Assembly: GCF_002078015.1 (NCBI RefSeq)
Contig: NZ_LWBP01000254.1
Span: forward strand, 62,001-126,000
From: Niastella populi
Lineage (GTDB): Bacteria; Bacteroidota; Bacteroidia; Chitinophagales; Chitinophagaceae
Reading direction: 5' to 3'
Length of the DNA stretch: 64,000 bases
Positions 35,183-44,562 of this stretch are shown here, piece by piece (the stretch's first letter is position 1; each line of letters begins with the position of its first letter). The translations under genes and the position numbers were made by a program. Under the pieces are notes generated by a model. The model saw only the letters and a list, made by a program, of their open reading frames with translations, was not told where the DNA came from and made no database searches.

Positions 35183-35665
35183 ATGCAAACTTCACAACCA
35201 AAAACATTTTATACAGTACGGTTCAGTGATTGCGATCCTATGGGGCATTTGAATAACGCCCGTTATATCGATTACATGCTTAATGCCCGTGAAGATCATT
35301 TGAAACAGGCTTACCAGATCAACCTGACCGAGTATCATAAAAAAGGCATTGCCTGGGTAGTGCGCCGGCACGATATACAATACCTGCGTCCCGCTTTTTA
35401 TAATGAAACCGTATGTATTGAATCGAGGCTTATTGAGCTTGCCGATTCGCATTTGCTGGTTGAAATGTTAATGTATGATGAAAGCCAGACGACGTTAAAA
35501 GCCATTATGTGGACCAACTTCACCAGTATAGATGTAAAGACCGGGCGCAGGAAAGAACATACTGCAGAGTTTATGGAATTTGCAACTGCAGTAAAAGTAG
35601 CTGATGTAAATATTCACGGTGGCCTTACCGAAAGAATAAAATCACTGCAGAACCCGGTGCATTGA
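35183..35665 (+). CDS. acyl-CoA thioesterase (hotdog fold)
   Basis: 160 residues. 4HBT-type hotdog protein: FSDCDPMGHLNNARYIDYM near the N-terminus contains the catalytic Asp and the Asn/Tyr pattern of YbgC/4HBT enzymes, followed by KKGIAWVVRRHDIQYLRPA. Hydrolyses an acyl-CoA of unknown chain type. Second gene of the TetR operon. The strong terminator at 35685 ends the transcript. Confidence 0.9.
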   Translation: MQTSQPKTFYTVRFSDCDPMGHLNNARYIDYMLNAREDHLKQAYQINLTEYHKKGIAWVVRRHDIQYLRPAFYNETVCIESRLIELADSHLLVEMLMYDESQTTLKAIMWTNFTSIDVKTGRRKEHTAEFMEFATAVKVADVNIHGGLTERIKSLQNPVH

Positions 35666-35684
35666 CAATACCATATAAGTAACG

Positions 35685-35731
35685 GCCCGGAAGCAGAGAG
35701 CGAATAAGAACGCTTTCCGCTTCCGGGCTTT
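35685..35731 (+). terminator. terminator of TetR-thioesterase operon
   Basis: 10-bp perfect stem GCCCGGAAGC / GCTTCCGGGC with a further inner GAGAGCG/CGCTTTC helix (one mismatch), followed by TTT. It lies 20 bases after the stop codon. Confidence 0.85.
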
Positions 35732-35915
35732 GTCGTTTAAAGCCCTTCTGTTAAGGAATTACTAATACCTTTTGCTTCCGCTTTAACCCTTAGCAATACA
35801 CTTTTCTTCTTAGCATTTCTTTAATAAACTTCCTGGCTTTTGCGCCTTCTATTAGTACATAAAAGCAACACGCTTTATACAGGTAAAAAAAATAATCACT
35901 TTAAAAACATTAAAT

Positions 35916-36092
35916 ATGAAAACGTTCTTTACCCTCACTACCATCGTACTGATAGTAATTGCCAGTTTAGTAAGTGTACCTTTATTTCAACATGGACATT
36001 ATGCTTTTTCTGCACTGTTGGTACTCACCAGCTTTTTATCTGCAGCAATGTGGGTGTATGTACTGGCCAGCAAGAAAGTGGTACTGAGTTAA
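35916..36092 (+). CDS. small two-helix membrane protein (58 residues)
   Basis: An ATG at 35916 opens 58 codons ending in TAA at 36090. The product begins MKTFFTLTTIVLIVIASLVS and has a second hydrophobic helix (YAFSALLVLTSFLSAAMWVYVLA) before a basic tail KKVVLS. The frame is supported by an AT-rich leader and by a well-formed terminator 37 bases after the stop codon on the same strand. No family recognised. Too short for ordinary gene thresholds and easily missed. Confidence 0.72.
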   Translation: MKTFFTLTTIVLIVIASLVSVPLFQHGHYAFSALLVLTSFLSAAMWVYVLASKKVVLS

Positions 36093-36129
36093 CATAGTAG
36101 CTTCTTTCAGTCATAACATAAGGGTTCCG

Positions 36130-36157
36130 GGAACTGGTTTTTACCGGTTCCTTTTTT
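36130..36157 (+). terminator. terminator of small membrane-protein gene
   Basis: 9-bp stem GGAACTGGT / ACCGGTTCC with one G-T pair, TTTT loop and six T residues. It also sits at the 3' side of the leftward gene ending at 36160. Confidence 0.85.
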
Positions 36158-36159
36158 AT

Positions 36160-36411
36160 TTACCGGCCGGCCTTATGTTCAACCTGGTTGCCAAGTTCGG
36201 GCTCGGCTGTAATGAACCAACCGGGTAATTCAGGCTCATGTAATTTCCAACGCCCATTTTCATCACGGGCCAGCGTTGCGGTAATCAGGCTGCCGCTGCT
36301 GTCAACAACTGAAATGTGAAAATAGATAGCTATAGAATTTATACGGGCAAAATGAAACTCCCGTTCCTGCCCGTCTGTGCACTTAATGATGGTTGAAAAA
36401 TCTGTTTCCAT
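36160..36411 (-). CDS. hypothetical small protein
   Basis: 83 residues from the ATG at 36411 (METDFSTIIKCTDG); the longer frame upstream lacks coding character. No signal peptide or membrane helix. The C-terminal half (RDENGRWKLHEPELPGWF) looks like a small beta-rich domain. No family recognised. Convergent with the small membrane-protein gene. Confidence 0.6.
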   Translation of the reverse strand: METDFSTIIKCTDGQEREFHFARINSIAIYFHISVVDSSGSLITATLARDENGRWKLHEPELPGWFITAEPELGNQVEHKAGR

Positions 36412-36802
36412 GGTCGCCCTTTTATACCAAATACAAAGGTGCGCAATAATCTTTCCAGAGTAAGCTATTGTAAACGTGTGATGGCCGGAATAATCGGGTT
36501 TGCAGGACAATAAATTGAAAATTAGCTGATTATTAACTGATGAAATAGTTCAATTCCGTTCCTGCCCGATTGAAGTTCTTGTATTAACCGGTTGTGATAA
36601 TCAGCCTGTTGCTGAAATTTTTACACGCTCTCAATTCACTTTACACAGGGGTGTCAGCAGCCAACATTCGGGGCAACTTTCTTCCTAAAAAATCGTATAT
36701 TCATAAGGCGTGTTATTAGATACGGCAAGGAACATTTTACTGCCCTTTTTTTTAATCAAGACCCTTTTACTGCATTTTTACTAACTACTTTTTGCCAGAA
36801 GC
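36412..36802. other. gene-free region before T9SS protein
   Basis: 391 bases with no accepted gene. TACTTTTTG just before 36795 is one base too long for a TAnnTTTG box. A run of eight T near 36750 follows no hairpin. Otherwise nothing recognisable. Confidence 0.35.
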
Positions 36803-39406
36803 ATGAAGAGATCTGTAATTGGCTGCCTGCTGCTGCTTACGCTATCTGCCGCCCGTGCCGATCATATCACAGGCGGCGAAATGCATTATACCTTCATGGG
36901 CATCAACAACGGCCAGTACACTTACCAGGTCACCGCTAAGCTTTTTATGGATTGCTATAGTAACCGCAGGCTTCCCAACCCGGCTTTCTTCGGCATTTTT
37001 AACAAGGGCACCGGGGCTCATATTATGGACATGTCGATACCCATGGTGCGGCAGGACAGGCTGCTGCTGAGCAATCCCGGCAAATGCATTACCAACCCGC
37101 CCAATGTTTGCTACGATATAGGCTTGTATGACTTTACGGTAAACCTGCCGCCGGCAGCAGAAGGGTACATCATTGCCATACAGGTTGTATACCGGGTACA
37201 GGGCATCAACAATTTAACGCCGGGCTATGGTAATATCGGGGCTACCTACACTGGTGAAATCCCGGGCAACAGCCGGGAGGCTTCAGGCCCGCAAAACCAT
37301 AGCGCCCGTTTTACCGGCGATGATATGGTTGTCATTTGCGCCAACAACGCTTTCTCTTACAGCTTTGCGGCAGAAGATGGCGACAAAGATCAGTTACGGT
37401 ATTCATTTGCCAACGCGTATATCGGCGGCTCGGGCGGCGGCGGAGCCAACTTTCCACCTGCACCGCCACCCTATGCATCGGTGCCATACGGATCTAATTA
37501 TGGCGCAGGTGCACCATTGGGCGGTAACGTAAAGATCAATGCCAGCACCGGCTTAATAACAGGCATAGCACCCGGCGATGGTATTTATGTGGTAACGGTT
37601 CAGGTAGAAGAGATCAGGAACGGCGTAGTGATAGCCACGCAGCGCAAGGACCTGCAGATCCGCATAACGGCCTGCACCATCGCTTCCGCTTCCATGCCGG
37701 CTGAATACATGTTATGCAAAAGCTCACAAACCATTGCCTTATCGAACCTGAGCACAAGTCCGCTTATTACATCAACCACCTGGGAGTTGTTCAATAGTAA
37801 CGGAGTTTCAATTTTTACTTCCAACAGTGCCAATACCAGTTATACATTTCCCGATACAGGTTTGTACACGGTAAAACTTGTCATTAACCGTAACCAGCAA
37901 TGCTCCGACTCGTCATTCACAACTGCATACGTATACCCCGGCTTTGTGCCCGATTTTTCGGTGGATGGCATTTGTTTCAAAAAGCCAACCCGGTTCATCG
38001 ATGCAAGTACCACCAGGTACGGGCAGGTAAATTCGTGGAACTGGAGCTTTGGCGATGGCACCGGCAATGACCGGTCGGCCCAGCCTTCGCCAACCTACAC
38101 TTACCAGTCGATGGGTACGAAAAACGTGCAGCTGGTGGCCACTACTACAAAAGGCTGCCGCGATACCGTGTATAAGAGCGTTAACGTTGTTGATAAACCG
38201 CCGCTCTCGCTTGCCTTCCGCGATACGCTTATTTGTATACCCGATGGCGTTCAGCTGAAAGCAATTGGCAATGGTATTTTTAGCTGGGGGCCGGTTATTG
38301 CCATGACGAGCCCCAATACGGCAACGCCAACGGTTAACCCGGTTACCACTACAACTTATAAAGTACAGCTCGACGATAATGGATGTATCAATCACGACTC
38401 GGTAAAAGTGCGGGTAGTTGATCATGTTGACCTGCAGGCTATGAACGATACCACCATCTGCCAGGGCGATACCATCCGGCTGCACCTGCAGTCAGACGGG
38501 TTACAATATGCCTGGTCGCCCGTTAACCAGGTGCTGAACCATACCGCCGCCAACCCCCTGGCCGTAACGCAGTTCACCACCAGTTACCAGGTATTGGCCA
38601 GTATAGGCAGTTGTACCGCGCTCGACAGGGTGGTTGTTACAACGGTGCCTTACCCGGTTGCTGATGCCGGCCCTGATACAACTATTTGTTTTGCCACTTC
38701 GGCGCAGCTAAAGGGCAGTACCGAAGCAATGACTTTTGCCTGGCTGCCCAGCTCCACATTGAGCGGTCTCACCATCTTTGACCCCATAGCATCACCAGAA
38801 CAATCTACGGCATATGTGCTCTCGGCGTTTGACAACAAGGGTTGCCCCAAGCCGGGATATGATACCGTAACGGTAAGCGTATTGCCTGCCATAAACGCAT
38901 TTGCAGGAAGAGATACCACGGTAATTACAGGTCAGTTATTACAATTACAGGCAAGCGGCGGCGTGAAATATGAATGGAAGCCGGCAACAGGTTTATCAAA
39001 TACAGCTATTGCCAATCCGGTGGCAGTCTACAGCACGCCTTCAACCGGTATACCTTACAAAGTAATGGTGTATAACGAAGCAGGTTGTGTTGATTCTGCC
39101 TATATCAAAGTAAAAGTATTTCAAACAATGCCGTCGGTGTTTGTGCCCAATGCATTTTCGCCAAATCGCGATGGCCGCAATGATCTCTTACGCCCGGTTG
39201 CGGCAGGTATGTCCCGCATCGATTTCTTCCGGATCTACAATCGCTGGGGGCAACTGGTTTTCAGCACCACAACCAGTGAACATGGCTGGGATGGCACCAT
39301 TGCCGGTAAACAGCAGCCTTCCGGAACATATGTTTGGGTAGTAAAAGCCGTTGATTACCTGGGTTCGCCGTATATGCAACGCGGTACCCTGGTATTGGTT
39401 AGATAA
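36803..39406 (+). CDS. large secreted PKD-repeat protein with T9SS type B C-terminus
   Basis: 867 residues. Signal peptide MKRSVIGCLLLLTLSAARA, then an N-terminal region starting DHITGGEMHYTF typical of gliding-motility-associated surface proteins. A PKD domain lies near residues 395-455 (WNWSFGDGTGN, PTYTYQSMGTKNVQL). Several Ig-like repeats follow, each with a DTTICxGDT/DxxxxL pattern. The last 85 residues form the CHU_C type B sorting domain (FVPNAFSPNRDGRND, IYNRWGQLVF, GWDGT, PSGTYVWVV). Exported by type IX secretion and displayed on the surface, probably as an adhesin or scaffold. Confidence 0.93.
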   Translation: MKRSVIGCLLLLTLSAARADHITGGEMHYTFMGINNGQYTYQVTAKLFMDCYSNRRLPNPAFFGIFNKGTGAHIMDMSIPMVRQDRLLLSNPGKCITNPPNVCYDIGLYDFTVNLPPAAEGYIIAIQVVYRVQGINNLTPGYGNIGATYTGEIPGNSREASGPQNHSARFTGDDMVVICANNAFSYSFAAEDGDKDQLRYSFANAYIGGSGGGGANFPPAPPPYASVPYGSNYGAGAPLGGNVKINASTGLITGIAPGDGIYVVTVQVEEIRNGVVIATQRKDLQIRITACTIASASMPAEYMLCKSSQTIALSNLSTSPLITSTTWELFNSNGVSIFTSNSANTSYTFPDTGLYTVKLVINRNQQCSDSSFTTAYVYPGFVPDFSVDGICFKKPTRFIDASTTRYGQVNSWNWSFGDGTGNDRSAQPSPTYTYQSMGTKNVQLVATTTKGCRDTVYKSVNVVDKPPLSLAFRDTLICIPDGVQLKAIGNGIFSWGPVIAMTSPNTATPTVNPVTTTTYKVQLDDNGCINHDSVKVRVVDHVDLQAMNDTTICQGDTIRLHLQSDGLQYAWSPVNQVLNHTAANPLAVTQFTTSYQVLASIGSCTALDRVVVTTVPYPVADAGPDTTICFATSAQLKGSTEAMTFAWLPSSTLSGLTIFDPIASPEQSTAYVLSAFDNKGCPKPGYDTVTVSVLPAINAFAGRDTTVITGQLLQLQASGGVKYEWKPATGLSNTAIANPVAVYSTPSTGIPYKVMVYNEAGCVDSAYIKVKVFQTMPSVFVPNAFSPNRDGRNDLLRPVAAGMSRIDFFRIYNRWGQLVFSTTTSEHGWDGTIAGKQQPSGTYVWVVKAVDYLGSPYMQRGTLVLVR

Positions 39407-39438
39407 ACCTGGTCACTCCTGCTGTAGTTGTCGATGAT

Positions 39439-39858
39439 TTAATTTGGCTTTCCCGCTGTCATTCTCCAATCCATAGAAAATACATTCAGCAGGCAGTTGC
39501 ACAATTCGCTGATGCGGGTGGGCTTGGTTAGAAAGAAATGTGCACCCAGCTGCAGAATTTCCTGTTTGTCTTTCTGGTTGCTGCTGGTAGTGTAAATAAT
39601 AAGCGGAACAGTTGAATACCGGGGAAGTTTTTTTATTTCAATAAGGCATTCCTTACCGTTTAGTTTCGGCATATTCAGATCGAGGAAAATAAAATCGGGA
39701 AGTGGAATGCTTTCATCCTTTAATTGTCTTAACGCCACTTCTCCATTGTTGGCAAAGAAACAGTTGAAAGGAATGTTCAGGTCCTTCATGGCTTCATTAA
39801 TGAACAGCTGGTCGTCTTCATCATCATCGATTATGAAAAGGGTTTTTGTTTTGTCCAT
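39439..39858 (-). CDS. single-domain response regulator (REC)
   Basis: 139 residues from ATG 39858 (MDKTKTLFIIDDDEDD). Receiver domain only: acidic pocket DDDEDD at 11-16, phospho-acceptor Asp60 in FIFLDLNMPK, and the conserved Lys in FLTKPTRISEL. No output domain, so it acts by protein contact, as in CheY/Rcp1-type regulators that pair with hybrid or phytochrome-like kinases. No kinase gene is adjacent. Confidence 0.92.
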   Translation of the reverse strand: MDKTKTLFIIDDDEDDQLFINEAMKDLNIPFNCFFANNGEVALRQLKDESIPLPDFIFLDLNMPKLNGKECLIEIKKLPRYSTVPLIIYTTSSNQKDKQEILQLGAHFFLTKPTRISELCNCLLNVFSMDWRMTAGKPN

Positions 39859-40143
39859 GAGGTTGATAATAAGTATAAAAATACCAATTTTTGAGGGTAT
39901 TTTCCCTGTAAAAAGCATTTTTTAATCTGCGAAACAGGAATAGATACTGAGCAGCGCATGTGCCGGCAATGGCCACATTTAACATTGCATAATATTCCAT
40001 TATTTCTTCATCTGGAAAATGGGAAATCGGCAGGTTGACAGAAATTGTTATTGAATCCTGTATCTTCAGGTTTTGCGATACTGCCGGTAACGATTGTATG
40101 CCCTTCCGGCAGGCTAAATCAACGATTCATGAATCAACTGGAA

Positions 40144-41361
40144 ATGAAAACAAAACGCCTGTTCATTGTGCTGCTGTTGCCTGTAAGCCTGTATGCACAA
40201 ACTGAAAAATCAACTGCAACCGGTAACAGCCAACGCGAATACTTTGTACAATCCCTCGTACGTATTGCCGATCCCCTGCTGACCGCACTAAGCAAAAATG
40301 AATTGAAAAAGAAAATGCCGGTGGAAGCAAAGACCAACGACCGGCAGAACTATACCTACCTCGAAGCTTTTGGCCGTTTGCTCGCCGGCATGGCGCCCTG
40401 GCTGGAACTGGGCCCTGATAATACCGAAGAAGGAAAACTGCGCAAAAAATACATTGATCTTTCTGTGACAGGTATTCGCAACGCCACCGACCCCGCAGCG
40501 CCCGATTATATGAACTTTTATAAGGGCGGACAAGCCCTTGTAGATGCGGCATTTTTATCGCAGGCCCTGTTGCGCGCCCCCACCCAGTTATGGGGCCGGC
40601 TCGATGCAAAAACAAAAAAGAATGTACTGGAAGCGCTGAAAAGTTCAAGAGTGATAACACCCGGCCATAGCAACTGGCTTTTTTTCAGCGCCATGGTAGA
40701 AGCCGCTTTGTTACAGTTTGAAGGAAGCTGTGATAAAATGCGAATAGACTATGCCGTATCGCAACACCTGCAGTGGTACAAGGGCGATGGCGCCTATGGC
40801 GACGGCCCCAATTTTCACTGGGACTATTACAACAGCTTTGTAATACAGCCCATGTTCCTCGAAGTGCTGCAGGCGCTTATCGCGAGCGGACAAAAAGAAA
40901 CCAAAATCTGGGATCTTGAACTGACCCGCGCCCGGCGGTATGCAGCTGTACAGGAACGCATGATCTCGCCCGAAGGCACCTACCCGCCCATTGGCCGTTC
41001 GCTGGCTTACCGGTTTGGCGCCTTTCAATTACTGTCGAAGATCGCGCTCATGCGCCAGTTGCCGGCCGATGTATTGCCGCAGCAGGTACGATGCGCCTTG
41101 TATGAAGTAGTAAAAAAACAAATGGAAGCGCCCGGTACGTTCGATAAAGACGGATGGCTTACTATAGGATTGGTGGGCCATCAGCCCGGCGTAGGCGAAC
41201 ACTATATTTCAACGGGCAGCCTGTATTTATGCTCACAGGTATTTTTGGTGCTCGGCCTGCCCGCAAACGATCCGTTCTGGCAGAATGCCGATGCCGACTG
41301 GACCGCTAAAAAAGCCTGGAAGGGCGAACCTATTCCCATTGACCATTCAATAGAAAATTAA
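40144..41361 (+). CDS. DUF2264 domain-containing secreted protein
   Basis: 405 residues from ATG 40144, which opens a signal peptide (KTKRLFIVLLLPVSLYAQ); ATG 40129 is an alternative. The DUF2264 (PF10022) region covers nearly all of the mature protein: EAFGRLLAGMAPWLE, NWLFFSAMVEAALL, YGDGPNFHWDYYNSFVIQPM, RYAAVQERMISPEGTYPPIGRS. The fold is an alpha/alpha toroid-like one, often next to polysaccharide lyases or sugar hydrolases. The activity is not established. Isolated here. Confidence 0.9.
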   Translation: MKTKRLFIVLLLPVSLYAQTEKSTATGNSQREYFVQSLVRIADPLLTALSKNELKKKMPVEAKTNDRQNYTYLEAFGRLLAGMAPWLELGPDNTEEGKLRKKYIDLSVTGIRNATDPAAPDYMNFYKGGQALVDAAFLSQALLRAPTQLWGRLDAKTKKNVLEALKSSRVITPGHSNWLFFSAMVEAALLQFEGSCDKMRIDYAVSQHLQWYKGDGAYGDGPNFHWDYYNSFVIQPMFLEVLQALIASGQKETKIWDLELTRARRYAAVQERMISPEGTYPPIGRSLAYRFGAFQLLSKIALMRQLPADVLPQQVRCALYEVVKKQMEAPGTFDKDGWLTIGLVGHQPGVGEHYISTGSLYLCSQVFLVLGLPANDPFWQNADADWTAKKAWKGEPIPIDHSIEN

Positions 41362-41665
41362 AGAACCGGCGAAATAACAAACCCTGCCGCCTGGTAATGC
41401 CATTCAGTGTTTACTGAATGCATTGACAAATGTCATAGAAAAATCAGCTGCACCTGCACGCTAAGAAATTTGTTCCATTTTAATAAGTATTAACACGCTG
41501 TTTTTGCTGGAACCCTCACCGGATCGGGCATTTTTTCGCCAATTGGTTCGAGATTTGCCCTATGAGCGGAATTGATTGAAAATGGTAAAAGGTTGTTAAA
41601 GCAATTGATGACACCCAGCCAAATATTATTGAAACGCGTTATTATAATCCAGGGAGCCATTCAGC
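41362..41665. other. gene-free region
   Basis: 304 bases. A perfect 8-bp hairpin CATTCAGT-GTTT-ACTGAATG (41401-41420) lies 40 bases after the DUF2264 stop codon without a T-run. No promoter match is seen before the protease gene. Confidence 0.4.
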
Positions 41666-42856
41666 ATGAATATAAAAGCTATAACCAGTACAGTGATTGC
41701 CGGCGTAACATTGTTCGCCGCGTGTCGTAAAGATGATTCAATGTCTTCAGATGATGGCGCATCAACCAGCGATTGTGTGGTGCAGGAAAGCACTGGAAAC
41801 GGGAGGCTTATTCCCGACCAGTACATTATAGCCTACAACCAGTCAACCAGCAGCAGTTTAAGTTCAACTGCGCGCATCGCTTCATTCAGTAATAATTTAT
41901 TGAAACGTAACAATATCAGCAGTTCCGCATTGCGGAAGAGTTTTTCCGGCGCTCCCGGCAGCCGTGCATTGGGTGGTTTTATTGCCCGCTTATCGGGTGC
42001 AGAACTGGCCAGGTTGAAAGCCGATACATCCATTCGCATGATAGAACAGGACCGTATCGTTGCCTATGGTGCTTGTTTTCAGGTGGTTGAGCCCAAAACA
42101 ATTACCTGGAACGTAACCCGGGTAGGTTATGGCGACGGCACCGGCAAAACCGCATGGATCATTGATTCTGGGATCGATTTCGGCCATCCCGATCTGAATG
42201 CCGATGCTACCCGCAGCAAATCATTTATAAACGGCGTTACTTCAGCAGCCGATGAAAACGGTCATGGTACCCATGTAGCCGGCATTATCGGTGCAAAGAA
42301 TAATTCAGAAGGGGTGTTGGGAGTGGCTTCAGGCGCCAGCCTGGTTGCCTGCCGGGTTTTTGATAAAGATGGCGAAGGCACCCTCGGTTCAATTGTACAG
42401 GCTTTATCATACATCAGCAGTAATGCAAAAGCAGGCGATGTGGTGAATATGAGTTTGGGCGAAGATGAAGTATCGAGCATCCTTGATAACCAGGTTCAGT
42501 CAATAGCCGCCAAAGGAATCTACTTTGCCATTGCCGCCGGTAACGACGGCAAATCTGCCAATGGCTTCTCGCCCGGCAGAGTGAATGGTACAAATATCTA
42601 CACGGTTTCTGCGGTCGACAGCCTCGATAATTTTGCCTCCTTTTCAAACTACGGAAATGATGTGGTGGACCTTGCAGCGCCCGGTGTTCGAATTCCTTCC
42701 ACTTATTTAAATGGAAAATACGCCATCTTCAGTGGAACCTCGATGGCTGCGCCGCATGTAGCCGGTTTGTTATTGCTTAAAGGAAGCGCTATAACTACTT
42801 TAGGCACAGCTAAAAACGACCCCGATGGCAGTCCCGATCCTATTGCCCACAAATAG
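41666..42856 (+). CDS. S8 subtilisin-like serine protease, lipoprotein
   Basis: 396 residues. Signal peptide with lipobox FAAC (Cys20), an inhibitor I9-like propeptide (residues about 50-130, ending IRMIEQDRIVAYG), then a peptidase S8 domain. The catalytic triad is readable as Asp167 (IIDSGIDFGHPD), His200 (NGHGTHVAG) and Ser359 (SGTSMAAPH), with the oxyanion Asn in AAGNDG. The protein ends soon after the last triad element and carries no T9SS sorting domain, so it is anchored by its lipid. Confidence 0.95.
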   Translation: MNIKAITSTVIAGVTLFAACRKDDSMSSDDGASTSDCVVQESTGNGRLIPDQYIIAYNQSTSSSLSSTARIASFSNNLLKRNNISSSALRKSFSGAPGSRALGGFIARLSGAELARLKADTSIRMIEQDRIVAYGACFQVVEPKTITWNVTRVGYGDGTGKTAWIIDSGIDFGHPDLNADATRSKSFINGVTSAADENGHGTHVAGIIGAKNNSEGVLGVASGASLVACRVFDKDGEGTLGSIVQALSYISSNAKAGDVVNMSLGEDEVSSILDNQVQSIAAKGIYFAIAAGNDGKSANGFSPGRVNGTNIYTVSAVDSLDNFASFSNYGNDVVDLAAPGVRIPSTYLNGKYAIFSGTSMAAPHVAGLLLLKGSAITTLGTAKNDPDGSPDPIAHK

Positions 42857-42926
42857 CCTTTAACTCCTTCGTTTTTATAAACATATTGGGGAATTTGTTG
42901 CCCAACAAAGCTGGTGTTAAATTTCG

Positions 42927-43739
42927 ATGGATGATGCATCCATGAAATTGAAACAAAGACAACCCCGCAGGTATGTATTGACTAAAAAACTGGATGCATT
43001 CTTTACCGATGTGTATTCGTTCGGGCAGTTTATTGCCCGCTTTTTCCGCACAGTATTTTTACCGCCTTACGAGTTCAAAGAAATAATAAAGCAGAGTTAT
43101 GCCATAGGCGTAAAATCATTACCCTTAATTACACTTACCGGTTTTATTACGGGCATTGTATTTACAAAACAAAGCCGCCCTTCGTTATCTGAATTCGGCG
43201 CCACCTCCTGGCTGCCCTCGCTGGTAGCCATTGCCATTATCCGTGCGCTGGCCCCATTGGTTACCGGCCTTATCACTGCCGGCAAAGTAGGTTCCAACAT
43301 CGGGGCAGAATTAGGTTCCATGAAAGTGACCGAACAAATAGATGCCATGGAAGTGTCGGCTACCAACCCGTTCAGGTTTCTGGTAGTGACCCGCATATTG
43401 AGCACCACCTTTATGGTTCCCCTGCTGATGTTGTATATGGCATTGTTGGCTTTGTTAGGCGCCTTTGTAAACGTACACGCCAATGAGCAAACCAGTTTTG
43501 TTTCATTTATCGAGAACGGTTTTCAAACTATCAGTTTCCTTGATATTTTTTCATCAATATTCAAATCGGTCATCTTCGGTTTTACTATAGGTATTGTTGG
43601 TTGTTACCAGGGATATAATACAACGCAGGGCACCCAGGGGGTAGGCCGGGCGGCCAATTCCTCCGTGGTGATGTCGATGTTCCTGATATTTATAGAAGAA
43701 ATAATAATTGTACAGATCACAAACTGGTTCAGGCCCTGA
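42927..43739 (+). CDS. MlaE-type lipid ABC permease
   Basis: 270 residues with about five or six transmembrane helices. MlaE/permease family: PPYEFKEIIKQSYAIGVKSLPLITLTG, VTGLITAGKVGSNIGAELGSMKVTEQIDAME (the conserved coupling block is split here by a comma-free run; key residues are GKVGS and EQIDAME), and GCYQGYNT near the end. Moves phospholipids or similar lipids between membranes with the ATPase and MCE protein encoded next. Its TGA overlaps the ATPase ATG by one base. ATG 42942 is an alternative start. Confidence 0.93.
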   Translation: MDDASMKLKQRQPRRYVLTKKLDAFFTDVYSFGQFIARFFRTVFLPPYEFKEIIKQSYAIGVKSLPLITLTGFITGIVFTKQSRPSLSEFGATSWLPSLVAIAIIRALAPLVTGLITAGKVGSNIGAELGSMKVTEQIDAMEVSATNPFRFLVVTRILSTTFMVPLLMLYMALLALLGAFVNVHANEQTSFVSFIENGFQTISFLDIFSSIFKSVIFGFTIGIVGCYQGYNTTQGTQGVGRAANSSVVMSMFLIFIEEIIIVQITNWFRP

Positions 43740-44512
43740 TGGAAAAAAAAGAAAAACATATCGACAGAACAAAACAGGTTATTACCATTCGCGACCTGCA
43801 TAAATCGTTTGGAACAAACCACGTATTGCGGGGTATCGACCTCGATATCTTTCAGGGTGAAAATGTGGTAGTGCTGGGCCGGTCGGGTACGGGTAAATCG
43901 GTGCTGATAAAGATCATTGCCGGATTGCTGAAGCCCGACAAAGGAACGGTAAATGTATTGGGCGAAAATGTTGCCAGCTTAAGCTACCGCAAACTGGAAG
44001 AGCTTCGGTTACGCATTGGATTTTCATTTCAGAACAGCGCATTGTATGATAGCATGACCGTAAGGGAAAACCTCGAATTCCCGTTGTTACGCAACTCAAA
44101 ACATTTAACCACGGCGCAGGTCAACAGTGCAGTTGAAAAAGCGCTTGAAGCGGTTGGTTTGTCGCATGCCATAAACCAGTGGCCGGCCGAGCTTTCGGGC
44201 GGACAACGAAAACGCATTGGCATTGCGCGAACACTTATTATGCAACCGGCCATAATGTTGTATGATGAACCTACCGCTGGCCTTGATCCCATAACCAGCA
44301 TGGAGATAAATGATCTTATCAATGAAGTGCAGCAGCGGTTCAATACCAGTTCCATAATTATAACGCACGACCTTACCTGTGCCAGGGCTACCGGCGATAA
44401 GTTAGCCGTTTTGCTCGATGGCCGTTTTGTACAAATGGGGTCGTTTGAAGAAGTTTTTGCCAGCGGCGATGAGCGGCTGAAAAGTTTCTATGATTACAAT
44501 TTTATAACCTGA
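43739..44512 (+). CDS. MlaF-type lipid ABC transporter ATPase
   Basis: 257 residues. Walker A GRSGTGKSVL, signature LSGGQRKRIGIAR, Walker B IMLYDEPTAGLDP and the switch His in IIITHDL. Start codon overlaps the permease stop (TGATG), so the two are translationally coupled. The order permease-ATPase-MCE matches Mla/Tgd/Mce systems for retrograde or anterograde lipid transport. No mlaB/mlaC-like genes follow. Confidence 0.95.
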   Translation: MEKKEKHIDRTKQVITIRDLHKSFGTNHVLRGIDLDIFQGENVVVLGRSGTGKSVLIKIIAGLLKPDKGTVNVLGENVASLSYRKLEELRLRIGFSFQNSALYDSMTVRENLEFPLLRNSKHLTTAQVNSAVEKALEAVGLSHAINQWPAELSGGQRKRIGIARTLIMQPAIMLYDEPTAGLDPITSMEINDLINEVQQRFNTSSIIITHDLTCARATGDKLAVLLDGRFVQMGSFEEVFASGDERLKSFYDYNFIT

Positions 44513-44523
44513 TTGAAAATGTA

Positions 44524-44547
44524 TTTGAACAAACAGATTTGTTCAAA
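44524..44547. promoter_or_regulatory. 10-bp inverted repeat between ATPase and MCE genes
   Basis: Perfect TTTGAACAAA / TTTGTTCAAA arms with a CAGA loop, 11 bases after the ATPase stop codon and 15 bases before the MCE start codon. There is no T-run. Such a hairpin could set the expression ratio within the operon. Confidence 0.7.
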
Positions 44548-44562
44548 CTAAAATGTTTACTG

